From Streptosporangium sp. NBC_01495 (GTDB taxonomy: Bacteria > Actinomycetota > Actinomycetes > Streptosporangiales > Streptosporangiaceae), in assembly GCF_036250735.1 (NCBI RefSeq), contig NZ_CP109430.1, forward strand, positions 496,001 to 560,000: DNA of 64,000 nt. The letters are read 5' to 3'. The notes beneath the pieces are model-generated. The model was not told the origin of the DNA and did not search any database. It saw nothing but the letters and a program-made list of their open reading frames with translations. How positions within the stretch are numbered: position 1 is the stretch's first letter; each line of letters opens with the position of its first letter. Below, piece after piece: positions 16,572 through 24,511 of this stretch. A program made the position numbers and the translations under genes.

Positions 16572-17008
16572 ACGCGACCCCGCAGGGCGCACCCATGAGC
16601 AGGCGCGGCGGTGTGTCCCCTTCCCAGGCGTGCGCCACCACGCCGTCGACCACCGAACCGTCGCCCGCCCTGCAGCGCGCCGGAGACCTGGCCGCCATCC
16701 TGGGCGACGTCTACGGCATCGAGGCCGATGTCCACGAACTGCGCTCCGGCAACGCCATCGTGTCCGTCTTCCTCGGGCTCCTGGCCTACACCGACGGCGA
16801 GACGTTCTGGTGGACCAGCCCCGAACTCAGCAATTCCGGCAGCCCGCTGCTCAGCTCCGAGCTGACGCTGCCCCTCGCCGCCGAGCAGCTCGCCGAGCAC
16901 TACGCGATCCTGCGCGCCCGCCCCGCCACCGGCGTGCTGGGAAGCGAGCTGCCGCTGCTGGCCGATGCCCTCCTGCCCGACGACGCCGACGATGTCGTCC
17001 CGCGCTGA
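16568..17008 (+). CDS. uncharacterised protein, second gene of GntR-controlled unit
   Basis: A 146-residue soluble protein from the ATG at 16568, overlapping the upstream stop by four bases. After a Thr/Pro/Ser-rich N-terminus of ~35 residues comes a compact alpha/beta region: LAAILGDVYGIEADVHELRS, then VFLGLLAYTDGETFWWTSPE, then a helix LAAEQLAEHYAILRARP. The order helix - strand with TDGETFWW - helix ending in AEQLAEHY is matched in the following gene (WADREGMFFCW, then AEQLGQHY), so the two look like distant paralogues. No signal peptide or catalytic motif is seen. Function unknown. Confidence 0.75.
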   Translation: MNATPQGAPMSRRGGVSPSQACATTPSTTEPSPALQRAGDLAAILGDVYGIEADVHELRSGNAIVSVFLGLLAYTDGETFWWTSPELSNSGSPLLSSELTLPLAAEQLAEHYAILRARPATGVLGSELPLLADALLPDDADDVVPR

Positions 17009-17024
17009 CCGAAAGGAGTTAGCC

Positions 17025-17351
17025 ATGTTCCCCGGCACGCCAGTGAGCGGACGGCTGAGCGCGGCCGCCCTGCGGCGCGGCGCCGTCACCGCGCTCCAGC
17101 ACCTGCGGACCGAGCTGCACAGCCACCGGATCTACCCCGCCATCGTCTACGACGAGGGACAGCCCCGCCTGGTGATCGGCAACGACACGCTGACCGTCTG
17201 GGCCGATCGCGAGGGCATGTTCTTCTGCTGGGGCGCCATCCACCTGGAACAACCTGCCGACCACGCCCCGGCCGACGACCTGCCAAAGGTCGCCCGCCGC
17301 ATCGCCGAACAGCTCGGGCAGCACTACACCGAGCCGGACAGCCCGCAGTGA
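17025..17351 (+). CDS. uncharacterised protein, third gene of GntR-controlled unit
   Basis: A 108-residue protein with an ATG at 17025 and an excellent AAAGGAG upstream; an in-frame extension to 16965 lies inside the preceding gene and is not needed. The sequence runs AAALRRGAVTALQHLRTELH (helix), YPAIVYDEGQPRLVIGNDTL and VWADREGMFFCWGAIHL (strands), then VARRIAEQLGQHY (helix). It parallels the C-terminal domain of the preceding protein. It is followed by a strong hairpin terminator. Small actinomycete proteins of this shape are common near GntR or XRE regulators, but I know of no assigned function. Confidence 0.75.
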   Translation: MFPGTPVSGRLSAAALRRGAVTALQHLRTELHSHRIYPAIVYDEGQPRLVIGNDTLTVWADREGMFFCWGAIHLEQPADHAPADDLPKVARRIAEQLGQHYTEPDSPQ

Positions 17352-17484
17352 GCAGTCGGCGCCACGGAGGGATCGACTCCCGTGCCGCCGTCCGACTCCC
17401 GCGAGCGGTGGTGCGCGACCAGGGGCCGCTCGCGGGGCCATGCGCGACCGGATGACGCCTCGGGCAAGGTGTCGGCGGTCGTCG

Positions 17485-17520
17485 CGGTGTTCCCGTCACA
17501 TTCTCCCGGCGGGAACACCG
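17485..17520. terminator. hairpin terminator after the small-gene operon
   Basis: Perfect 11-base arms CGGTGTTCCCG (17485-17495) and CGGGAACACCG (17510-17520), 14-base loop, followed by the AT-rich CATATTA. It lies between convergent transcription units. Confidence 0.7.
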
Positions 17521-17569
17521 CATATTAGGCACTCAGGAAGGCTCCGGCCCATCGCCGACGAGGGGTGAG

Positions 17570-17583
17570 GCCCCCGCGGGGGC
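17570..17583. terminator. GC palindrome at the end of the FadR-type gntR gene
   Basis: GCCCCCGCGGGGGC is a perfect 14-base palindrome directly after the leftward gntR stop. It is probably a terminator for that gene. Confidence 0.5.
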
Positions 17584-18318
17584 TCAGCCCTCGCTGTCGA
17601 GGCCGCCCGGGGTGGAGGCGACCGCTTCCGGCGTGGCCGCGTCGGAGGTGGCGGAGGAGGCGGCGGCGACGGAGGCGACCGCGGCGAGGTGGCGACGCAT
17701 CGAGAGGTCGGCCAGCTCCGCGTCCCCGTCCCTGATGGCCTCGAAGATCGCGCGGTGCTCGGCGCGGGCCTGGGCCGCACGGCCGGGGGAGGCCGACACC
17801 GCGAGCGCCTGGTCCTGGAGCACGGCCCGTAAGTCTTCCACCAGCCGGGAGAAGAGCGGGTTGCCGGTCGCCTGGGCGATGCCGATGTGGAAGCGGGCGT
17901 CGACCTTGATCCGCTCGGCCGGGTCGTCGGTCCGGTCGAACTCCTCGATCAGCTCGGCCAGCCCGTCGATGTCCTCCTGCGTACGGCGCTCGGCGGCCAG
18001 CCTGGCGGCCGGCACCTCCAGGTGGCGGCGCACCTCGTTGAGCTGGGCCGGCAGGTAGCGCCCGATCAGCAGCTGGGACTGCACCTGGGTGGCGGCGACG
18101 AACGTGCCCTTGCCGGCGTACGACTTGGTCAGGCCGAGAGCGTTGAGGCTGTGCAGCGCCTCCCTGATCACCGACCTGCTGACCCCGAACGACTGGGCCA
18201 GGTCCGCCTCGGACGGCAGCCTGTCGTCGACCGCGAAGTATCTCGACTCGATGAGCTCGATGAGCTGGGAGCGGACATGCTCCGCCGCACTCCGGTGCGC
18301 GACCGGGACAACCTTCAT
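17584..18318 (-). CDS. FadR/FCD-type GntR family regulator of the catabolic cluster
   Basis: A 244-residue protein from the ATG at 18318. The N-terminal winged HTH includes LPSEADLAQSFGVSRSVIRE and ALHSLNALGLTKSYAGKGTF. The C-terminal all-helical FCD domain (about 85-220) includes DARFHIGIAQATGNPLFSRLV, a usual metal/ligand site with His. The tail after 225 is Ala/Ser/Thr-rich and low-complexity. It lies downstream of the acyltransferase-like gene, and its own start is preceded at 15-31 bases by one of five copies of a 17-bp motif. It is probably autoregulated and controls the whole 18-30 kb cluster; FCD regulators usually release DNA on binding a small organic acid (family knowledge). Confidence 0.9.
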   Translation of the reverse strand: MKVVPVAHRSAAEHVRSQLIELIESRYFAVDDRLPSEADLAQSFGVSRSVIREALHSLNALGLTKSYAGKGTFVAATQVQSQLLIGRYLPAQLNEVRRHLEVPAARLAAERRTQEDIDGLAELIEEFDRTDDPAERIKVDARFHIGIAQATGNPLFSRLVEDLRAVLQDQALAVSASPGRAAQARAEHRAIFEAIRDGDAELADLSMRRHLAAVASVAAASSATSDAATPEAVASTPGGLDSEG

Positions 18319-18332
18319 TCCGGACAATTCCT

Positions 18333-18349
18333 TTCCAGGCTGCCAGACA
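18333..18349. promoter_or_regulatory. putative GntR operator, copy 1
   Basis: TTCCAGGCTGCCAGACA, 15-31 bases upstream of the gntR start. By eye it matches 15 of 17 positions of the copy at 20980. The shape TGYC-N9-GACA is a pseudo-palindrome, as expected for a dimeric GntR protein. Confidence 0.55.
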
Positions 18350-18407
18350 TCGACTCGATCGGCCATCGTACTCACCGCTGGCCGGCCGATGGGGGAGATC
18401 ACGCCGT

Positions 18408-19529
18408 TCACGGCTTCGGTGCCAAATGTCTTGTCTCCCACCGTGCCACGCAGGGCCGCCCCGCGGCGAGATGCATGGTGCGACGGGAAACATCCATGAT
18501 GATGCCCGCGATCGTGGCGGTGCGTTCGCGAACGTGGACCGTCTCGTTGGGATGCTGGCAGACGCTCGACGGATGGTCCCTGTGGTCGGCGAGTGCCGTC
18601 CGCAGGTCGTCCACCGACAGGCTGCTCACCGCGCTCAGGCTCTCGGTGACGTTGCGCAGCCGCGCGACGGTGTGCGGTTTGCGCCGGGCGTACACATCCT
18701 CGCCGGTCAGGTCGGTGCACCGGAAGTGGTTGGCGTGGGTGATCTGGCCGTCCTGCGGGGTCAGCCTGCGGACGCCGTCGGCGCGGGGGGCGGTCTCCAG
18801 GTCGACGGCGAAGCCGGTGTCGTCGGCGAGGAGGTAGTTGGCGGACAGCGCCCGGTCGGCGGAGGAGATGACGTCGGCCGCCGCGCGGGCGGACTCGCTG
18901 TCCAGCGCGGCCCGCAGCAGCACGTGGTACGGCACGCCCCTGCGCCCCTCGTCACCGTCGCTGACCAGGGTGTTGGTGCACAGTCCGACGCCCGTCTCGT
19001 TCATGCCGACCTTGGCCAGCAACCCGGCCTCGACCAGGGTGACGAAGGACGGGCCGTCGTCGCGGGTCACCTCGAGGACCGTCGAGGTCTCCTGGGCGTG
19101 CAGGAGCCAGTCCCAGTTCTGGCCGATGACCGTGGTGTGGGTGGCCGACCGGTGCGGTAGCAGCGCGAACGAGGTGCACTCGTGCGGGATGGGCGGTGCG
19201 CCGTCCTTCTGGCCGCTCGCGGCGAACATGATCTCGCTGCGGGTGTTGAGGGCCAGGACGTCGTCCAGTTCCACGCCCGCGCCGGTGGCGATGCCGCGCA
19301 TCTCGGTGAGCAGGGCCGGGGAGAAGTCATCGACGATCGGGGCGAAGCGCCCGGCGTGCCGCCGGACGGTGGCCCAGTCCCAGCCCGCGTAGTGCTCGAA
19401 GACCCGCTCGTAGGCCGAGAGCGAGCGACGGATTCCGTCGCGGGCCTGTATGCCGTACTGCCGACCCCGCTCGGCGGGGGGTCCGGTCACGCGGACCACC
19501 GGGAACGCGATGCCGCTCGTGCGGTGCAT
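18408..19529 (-). CDS. C45-type peptidase / acyl-CoA:6-APA acyltransferase-like Ntn hydrolase
   Basis: A 373-residue protein. The likely autocatalytic cleavage and nucleophile site is Cys118 in HECTSFALLPH, as in the Gly/Asp-Cys-Thr site of isopenicillin N acyltransferase. Downstream blocks fit the family: VIGQNWDW, VEAGLLAKVGMNETGVGLCTN and NYLLADDTGFAVDLE. The front includes VTGPPAERGRQYGIQAR. No signal peptide is seen, so it is cytoplasmic. Relatives hydrolyse or transfer acyl groups on amides. It is encoded upstream of gntR in the same direction, divergent from the SDR gene, with a GntR-type motif 62-78 bases ahead of its start. Substrate unknown; it could remove an acyl amide from the cluster substrate. 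Confidence 0.85.
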   Translation of the reverse strand: MHRTSGIAFPVVRVTGPPAERGRQYGIQARDGIRRSLSAYERVFEHYAGWDWATVRRHAGRFAPIVDDFSPALLTEMRGIATGAGVELDDVLALNTRSEIMFAASGQKDGAPPIPHECTSFALLPHRSATHTTVIGQNWDWLLHAQETSTVLEVTRDDGPSFVTLVEAGLLAKVGMNETGVGLCTNTLVSDGDEGRRGVPYHVLLRAALDSESARAAADVISSADRALSANYLLADDTGFAVDLETAPRADGVRRLTPQDGQITHANHFRCTDLTGEDVYARRKPHTVARLRNVTESLSAVSSLSVDDLRTALADHRDHPSSVCQHPNETVHVRERTATIAGIIMDVSRRTMHLAAGRPCVARWETRHLAPKP

Positions 19530-19728
19530 GGAAGAGACCGCTCCCTCTTGTGGCTCTACTCCGATACGTCATGCAGGCAGGGAATCAGGATGCCTGGCTG
19601 CCGGACATGTTGATTGTGACCCGAGGGGTTATGGGTGTCAAATATGGGTTTTATGGGTGTTATGCCTTGTCATACGCCGATATCTAGGGTCATGATGTCA
19701 GGCAGTCAGACAGGTTGGAGGGACAAAC
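19530..19728. promoter_or_regulatory. divergent promoter region with two GntR-type operators
   Basis: A relatively AT-rich stretch between the divergent acyltransferase-like and SDR genes. It holds motif copies TGCCTGGCTGCCGGACA (19591-19607) and TGTCAGGCAGTCAGACA (19696-19712). The latter lies 17-33 bases upstream of the SDR GTG, where it would block initiation. Two direct repeats of TTATGGGTGT (around 19629 and 19650) are also present. No clear -10/-35 pair stands out. Confidence 0.55.
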
Positions 19729-20478
19729 GTGACATCCGTCCTCATCGCCGGCGGCGCCAGTGGCATCGGTGCCGCCACCGCGGCCCGGCTGCGCGCCACG
19801 GGAGCCGACGTCCACGTGGCCGACATCAACCCGGCGGGCGCCGCGGAGGTCGTGCAGGCACAGGCCCACCATCCCGGTTCGGGAACGGCCGGCTACTGCG
19901 ACCTGGCCACCGCGGACGGTCCTGGCCAGGCGGTCGCCGAGGCGCTCGACGCGCACGGCCGGCTCGACGCCGTCGTGTTCTGCGCCGGGCTGCTGGTCGA
20001 GACGGCGCTGCCCGACTTCACGGTCGACGAGTGGGACCGCACGATGGCCCTCAACCTGCGGGCCCCCTTCCTCGTGGCGCAGGCCGCCGCGCCCGCTCTG
20101 GCCGCCTCGCCGCACGGCCGGGTGGTGCTGACCGGGTCGACGGCCGCGTTCCGCGGCGGCGGAGGGTCGTTCGCCTACGCCGCCTCCAAGGGTGGCCTGG
20201 TGGCGCTCACCAGGTCGCTCGCCGTGGCGATGGGGCCGGACGGGACCTGCGTCACCTGTGTCTGCCCCGGCTGGATCGACACCCCTTTCAACGACCCGTA
20301 CTGGCAGCGCGTCGGGGGGCGTGAAGGCGCCCTCGACGCGCTGCGGGCCCGGATACCGCTCGGCGCGCAGGGGCGCCCGGAAGACGTCGCCGACGTGATC
20401 GCCTTCCTGGTCTCTCCCGGCTCCCGCTACCTCACCGGACAGGCGGTCGTCGTCGACGGCGGCCTGCTCGCGTCCTGA
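19729..20478 (+). CDS. short-chain dehydrogenase/reductase (SDR)
   Basis: A 249-residue classical SDR with GTG start after GGAGG. The cofactor loop GGASGIG is at residues 8-14, and ADIN after beta-2 suggests NAD(H) preference. The catalytic triad is S137, Y150, K154 (FAYAASKGG). The family end motif is PGSRYLTGQAVVVDGG. It probably oxidises or reduces a hydroxyl/carbonyl of the pathway substrate or its lactone. It is first in a rightward unit with the GlcG-like gene 25 bases downstream. A GntR-type operator sits just before the start. Confidence 0.92.
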   Translation: MTSVLIAGGASGIGAATAARLRATGADVHVADINPAGAAEVVQAQAHHPGSGTAGYCDLATADGPGQAVAEALDAHGRLDAVVFCAGLLVETALPDFTVDEWDRTMALNLRAPFLVAQAAAPALAASPHGRVVLTGSTAAFRGGGGSFAYAASKGGLVALTRSLAVAMGPDGTCVTCVCPGWIDTPFNDPYWQRVGGREGALDALRARIPLGAQGRPEDVADVIAFLVSPGSRYLTGQAVVVDGGLLAS

Positions 20479-20503
20479 TCCCCCTTCTCGTTCGGAGAGC
20501 GCG

Positions 20504-20977
20504 ATGACCGAAGACCTGCGTACCGAGCTCACCCCGTCGCTGGAGCTGGTCCGCCGGCTCGCGGCCGGTGCCGAGAGCGAGGCGCTGCGCCAGGGCAAGC
20601 CGATGGGCATCGCCGTGGTGGACCGCGGCGGGCAGGTGCTCCTGGCCGTACGGATGGACGGAGCCGGTCCGGCTGCCCTGCAGCTCGCCGTCGACAAGGC
20701 GTTCACCGCGGCGGCGTTCGACGCCAGGACCGACGCGTGGGGCGAGGTGACCCGGCCGGGAGGCGCCGACTGGGGACTCACCTCCGCGCTCGGCGGTCGC
20801 ATCGTGATCCTCGCCGGTGGCCTGCCGTTACGTGCCGGAGGACGGCTGGTCGGCGGGATCGGGGTGAGTGGCGCCGCACCGCCGGTCGACCTGGCGTGCG
20901 CCGTCGCCGGCCTGCGTGCCGGCCTCGGTCCACTGGACGAAATAGAAGGCCTTGTCACACTTCAGCCCACCAACTAG
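20504..20977 (+). CDS. GlcG/HbpS family (DUF336) protein
   Basis: A 157-residue protein. It has the HbpS/GlcG fold motifs: LRQGKPMGIAVVDRGGQVLL, RMDGAGPAALQLAVDKAFTA and GRIVILAGGLPLRAGGRLVG followed by GIGVSGA. Relatives are heme-binding or corrinoid-related accessory proteins, or unknown partners in glycolate, diol and sugar-acid gene clusters. There is no signal peptide, so it is cytosolic. It is co-transcribed with the SDR. A GntR-type motif begins three bases after its stop and belongs to the next unit. Confidence 0.85.
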   Translation: MTEDLRTELTPSLELVRRLAAGAESEALRQGKPMGIAVVDRGGQVLLAVRMDGAGPAALQLAVDKAFTAAAFDARTDAWGEVTRPGGADWGLTSALGGRIVILAGGLPLRAGGRLVGGIGVSGAAPPVDLACAVAGLRAGLGPLDEIEGLVTLQPTN

Positions 20978-20979
20978 CC

Positions 20980-20996
20980 TGCCAGGCAGCCAGACA
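20980..20996. promoter_or_regulatory. putative GntR operator, copy 4
   Basis: TGCCAGGCAGCCAGACA, 17-33 bases upstream of the DJ-1-like gene start. This is the same distance as the copy before the SDR gene, and 15 of 17 bases match that copy. Confidence 0.55.
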
Positions 20997-21012
20997 ACAT
21001 TCGGGAGAGTTC

Positions 21013-21453
21013 ATGTCACTGGCCCAGCAGAACGTCGTTGTGCTCGCCTATCCCCGATACCAGGAACTCGACTTCTGGTATCCGGTGCTGCGCGGCCGCG
21101 AGGAGGGCGCGACCGTTCACATCGTCGCCGCGGGGCCGGAGGGGTGCGAGAGCATCCTCGGCTACCCGGTCGTCCCGGACACCGCGTCCTCGGACGTCGA
21201 CCCGGCCGGCGTCGGGCTGATCGTCGTCCCGGGAGTGGCCGCCGGTGAGGGGCCCGCCGCCTCGGCCGAGCAGATCGCCCTGGTGTCCGCGGTGCACGCG
21301 GCCGGCGGGCTGGTCGCCGCAGTCGGAAACGGGGCCGAGGTCGTCGGCGCGGCACTGCCCGGGGCGAGCGACCGGATCGTCAGGGCCGCCGGCACCGACG
21401 ACCTCGCCACCTTCTTCGGCGCGGTGCGGGCCGCCCTCGCCGCGCCCGCCTGA
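21013..21453 (+). CDS. short DJ-1/PfpI-like protein lacking the catalytic Cys
   Basis: A 146-residue protein from the ATG at 21013. It aligns from its start with the longer DJ-1/PfpI protein at 22857: NVVVLAYPRYQELDFWYPVL versus IIVLVENQYQELELWYPVL. At the nucleophile elbow, where the paralogue has VAAICHAG, this protein has VAAVGNGA (G105, N106), so the usual Cys-His pair is gone. The C-terminal third is also shorter. It may be a non-catalytic partner or regulatory subunit of the paralogue, or a decaying duplicate; codon usage is normal. A GntR-type operator precedes it. An extended in-frame ORF to 20737 overlaps the previous gene and is rejected. Confidence 0.8.
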   Translation: MSLAQQNVVVLAYPRYQELDFWYPVLRGREEGATVHIVAAGPEGCESILGYPVVPDTASSDVDPAGVGLIVVPGVAAGEGPAASAEQIALVSAVHAAGGLVAAVGNGAEVVGAALPGASDRIVRAAGTDDLATFFGAVRAALAAPA

Positions 21454-21781
21454 TCGCCCACCCGCCCGCGTCACCGATCCATCTGAACCGCAGATCCGAG
21501 CCGCAGACCCGCCTGAACCGCGGTCCCGCGTCATCGATCCGGCCGAACCACAGACTCGGCCGAACCACAGAGCCGCCCGAACCACAGAGCCGCCCGAACC
21601 CCAGACCCGCCTGATCGCCGGTCCGTCTGAATCACCGAGCCCGCTCGACCGACCGACCGACCGGCCGGCCGCCGGTCGGCCGACCGTCACCACATCGCCC
21701 GGACGTCCGCCGAGATCACCCACGCGTCACCCGGGCGCGAAGCGAGCGCGACCGTAGTCGTACGAGGTTGGAGTAGCCCCC
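21454..21781. repeat. degenerate tandem repeats between DJ-1-like and lactonase genes
   Basis: A 328-base gap without a gene. From about 21480 to 21640 it is made of imperfect repeats of an 18-20 base unit of the form CCGCCCGAACCACAGA (clearest near 21540-21600). Around 21650-21690 follow short GACC/GGCC runs able to fold. An open plus-strand frame crosses it but has the composition of a shadow ORF. Confidence 0.6.
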
Positions 21782-22822
21782 ATGGAAGTTTTCAGGACCG
21801 TACTGGGCGACGTGTCGCCGGAGAAGTCCGGTGTCGTCCTCACCCACGAGCACCTGCTCTACGGATACCCCGGCGCCGAGCTCGACCACCGCACGGTGCT
21901 CGACTACGACGCCAACGTCTCGTTCATCGCCGGGCAGGTCAGCAAGGGCATGGCCGACCACGGTTACGGCACGCTGGTCGACATGACCCCGCCGGAGGTG
22001 GGGCGGCACCCCGAGCTGATGGCCGAGGTCGCCCGCCGTACCGGGTTGAACGTCATCGCGATCACCGGGTTCTTCCCGGAGCGGATGGGCGTTCCCTATT
22101 ACTGGCGGCGGCAGACCGTGGAGGAGCTGACCGACTTCTTCGTCCGCGACCTGACCGAGGGGATGGTCTTCGCCTGGCAGCAGACGCCGTACAGGGCAGG
22201 GGCCATCAAGATCGCCACCGGGCAGGAGAGCGTCACGCCGATGCCCAGCCCGGTCGGTCCCAACGGGCGGCGCATCCACGAGGTCGAGGACCGGGTCATC
22301 CGGGCCGCGGGGCGGGCGTCGAGGATCGTCGGCTGCGCGGTCAACACGCACACCGACCCCATGGACTACCGGGTCACCAACCCGGGGATCGAGCAGCTCG
22401 ACATCCTGGAGGAGGAGGGGGCCGACCCCGCCAAGGTGATCATCGGGCACGCGTTCGTCGAGCCGAACGACGTCCAGTTGCGCGAGATCCTCAACCGGGG
22501 CGCCAACGTGCAGATCGACCACATCGGCATCCCGTGGCGGGTGGACACCGCCGAGGAGCTCGACGAGCTGATGGCCACCGCGCTGGTGAGCCTGCTCGAC
22601 GACGGTTTCGGCAGCCAGATCGTGCTCTCCTTCGACCGCTGGTTCTACAACCCGCGTTCCGACGTGACCGAGTCCGACCCGCAGCTCGCCAACGAGCGGG
22701 TCGACCTGGGTTACCTGTTCACCCACTTCGTCCCGCGGCTCAAGGGCAAGGGCGTCACCGACGAGCAGATCCAGGCGATCCTCGTCGACAACCCGCGCCG
22801 CATCCTGTCGATCAAGGTCTGA
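21782..22822 (+). CDS. phosphotriesterase-family metal hydrolase (probable lactonase)
   Basis: A 346-residue protein of the PTE amidohydrolase family. The complete binuclear metal site is visible: H22 and H24 (LTHEHLL), bridging K143 (AIKIATG), H190 (NTHTDP), H223 (IGHAFVE) and D285 (SFDRWF). Most bacterial relatives hydrolyse sugar or quorum-type lactones rather than phosphotriesters (family knowledge). In this cluster, with SDR and zinc dehydrogenases that can make lactones, opening a sugar lactone is the favoured role (inference). It is followed 35 bases later by the second DJ-1 gene. No signal peptide is seen. Confidence 0.92.
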   Translation: MEVFRTVLGDVSPEKSGVVLTHEHLLYGYPGAELDHRTVLDYDANVSFIAGQVSKGMADHGYGTLVDMTPPEVGRHPELMAEVARRTGLNVIAITGFFPERMGVPYYWRRQTVEELTDFFVRDLTEGMVFAWQQTPYRAGAIKIATGQESVTPMPSPVGPNGRRIHEVEDRVIRAAGRASRIVGCAVNTHTDPMDYRVTNPGIEQLDILEEEGADPAKVIIGHAFVEPNDVQLREILNRGANVQIDHIGIPWRVDTAEELDELMATALVSLLDDGFGSQIVLSFDRWFYNPRSDVTESDPQLANERVDLGYLFTHFVPRLKGKGVTDEQIQAILVDNPRRILSIKV

Positions 22823-22856
22823 CCCGCGCAGTAAGCAGTGGAAGAGAGGAAGTCCG

Positions 22857-23522
22857 GTGCAGCTCACCGAGGCGCGAATCATCGTGCTAGTGGAAAATCA
22901 GTACCAGGAGCTGGAGCTCTGGTACCCGGTGCTGCGGTTCCGTGAGGAGGGCGCCGACGTGCGGGTGGTCGGTCCCTCCGTCTCGGAGGTGTACGCCAGC
23001 AAGCTCGGCTACCCCGCGAGGGCCGACCTGACGGTGGCCGACGTCGACCTCGACGCGTACGACGCGCTGATCATCCCCGGCGGTTTCTCACCGGAGTATC
23101 TGCGCCGCAACCCCGACATGGTCAACCTGGTCCGCGAGGCCGACGCCAAGGGCCTGCTGGTGGCGGCCATCTGCCACGCGGGATGGCTGCTCGCCACCGC
23201 GGGGATCGTGAAGGGACGCGCCGCGACCTGCGTCGTGACCATCAAGGACGACGTGATCAACGCCGGGGCGCGCTACTCCGACGAGCCGGTGGTCGTCGAC
23301 GGCAACCTGATCACCTCCAGGCTCCCCAACGACCTGCCGCAGTTCTGCGCGGCGATCAAGGACGCGCTGGCCGGGCGGGAACCGGCCAAGGGCGGCGCCC
23401 TGCCGGCGGCGGCGGACCCGCCCGCCTCGTCGCCCGCCTACACGGCGAGCGCGGTGCTCAAGAACCGGGCCGCGGGCCCGGCGTCGGCCAACTACCGGGC
23501 CTACGCGGTCCTCGACGCCTGA
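22857..23522 (+). CDS. DJ-1/PfpI family protein with intact Cys-His pair
   Basis: A 221-residue protein with GTG start preceded by AGAGAGGA. DJ-1/PfpI hallmarks are ALIIPGGFSPEYLRRN and the nucleophile elbow AAICHAGWLLATAGI with C106 and H107, followed by VVDGNLITSRLPNDLP. Relatives include proteases, glyoxalases, hydratases and amidases. The C-terminal ~40 residues (GGALPAAADPPASS onward) are Pro/Ala-rich and extend beyond the usual domain. It is a paralogue of the short Cys-less protein at 21013 and lies between the lactonase and amidohydrolase genes in a tight run, so a catalytic role in the pathway is likely. Confidence 0.9.
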   Translation: MQLTEARIIVLVENQYQELELWYPVLRFREEGADVRVVGPSVSEVYASKLGYPARADLTVADVDLDAYDALIIPGGFSPEYLRRNPDMVNLVREADAKGLLVAAICHAGWLLATAGIVKGRAATCVVTIKDDVINAGARYSDEPVVVDGNLITSRLPNDLPQFCAAIKDALAGREPAKGGALPAAADPPASSPAYTASAVLKNRAAGPASANYRAYAVLDA

Positions 23523-23532
23523 CCGGCCGACG

Positions 23533-24468
23533 ATGCGCATCGACGTCCACCATCACGCGATCTTCCCGGACTACATGAGCCGCCTGGCCGGGCTCGGGAT
23601 CGGGGCGCAGCCCGGCATCCCGCTGCCCGGCTGGTCGGCGGCGGACTCGCTCGCGATGATGGACCGGCTCGGCATCGATCTCGCGGTCCTGTCGGTCGGC
23701 TCACCGGGGTTCTACTTCGGTGACGCCGGCCTGGCCCGCGAGCTGTGCCGGAAGACCAACGACGACCTGGCCGCCACGGTCGGCGCGCATCCCCGGCGGT
23801 TCCGCGCCTTCGTCGCGCTGCCGCTGCCCTCCGTCGAGGACGCCCTCGCCGAGCTGGACCGGGTGGCGGCGGGCGAGGCGTTCGTCGGGATCGGGCTGCT
23901 CACCAACTACGCGGGCCGCTATCTGGGCGACCCGGCCTTCGACCCGGTGCTGGAGGAGCTCGACCGGCGGGGCTCGGTGGTCCACGTCCACCCGACGCTG
24001 CCGGCCCACTACCCGGCCGCCGAGATCGACCTGCGGCCGTCCCTGATCGAGTACGTCTTCGACAGCACGCGGGCGCTGGTCAACCTCACGCTGAACGGGG
24101 TCCACCACCGGTTCCCCGGGATCACCTGGATCTTCTCGCACTGCGGGGGCACCGCGCCGTACCTGGCGGGGAGGCTCGCCATCGCCGAGCCGCTGCCCGA
24201 GCTGGCCCGGGTCGGCGACGGCGGCGTCCACGGGGCGATGCGCTCGTTCCACTACGACATCGCGCTCGCCACCACACCGTACGCGCTGGGCTCGGTGGAG
24301 CAGCTGGTCGGCGCCGAGCGGCTGCTGATCGGCTCCGACTTCCCGTTCGTCGACGAGCGCACGGTGCGCGCCTGCCTCGCGGAGGCGGCGGAGGTGCTCG
24401 GCGCCGGGCCGATGGACACCGTGGCCAGGGAGAACCCGGCGCGACTCTTCCCCACCCTCACGAACTAG
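23533..24468 (+). CDS. amidohydrolase 2 family (ACMSD-like) enzyme
   Basis: A 311-residue TIM-barrel metal-dependent hydrolase or decarboxylase. Metal ligands are H6 and H8 (MRIDVHHH), H153 (VHVHP), H203 (IFSHCGG) and D269 (GSDFPF). This pattern is that of the ACMSD-type subgroup, which decarboxylates aromatic or keto acids or hydrolyses lactones. It starts eleven bases after the DJ-1 gene stop, in the same unit. The cluster context favours lactone hydrolysis or C-C cleavage of a ring-opened acid, but this cannot be chosen from sequence alone. Confidence 0.9.
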   Translation: MRIDVHHHAIFPDYMSRLAGLGIGAQPGIPLPGWSAADSLAMMDRLGIDLAVLSVGSPGFYFGDAGLARELCRKTNDDLAATVGAHPRRFRAFVALPLPSVEDALAELDRVAAGEAFVGIGLLTNYAGRYLGDPAFDPVLEELDRRGSVVHVHPTLPAHYPAAEIDLRPSLIEYVFDSTRALVNLTLNGVHHRFPGITWIFSHCGGTAPYLAGRLAIAEPLPELARVGDGGVHGAMRSFHYDIALATTPYALGSVEQLVGAERLLIGSDFPFVDERTVRACLAEAAEVLGAGPMDTVARENPARLFPTLTN

Positions 24469-24511
24469 ATCTTCAAGCAGGCGCTTCCAAGAACCGAGAC
24501 GAGGTGACACG

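Noticed and set aside
13820..17351. GntR (KorSA-like) region considered as an integrated conjugative element
   Set aside because: No integrase, excisionase, replication or transfer gene and no attachment-site repeat or tRNA gene is visible; only the regulator style is similar.
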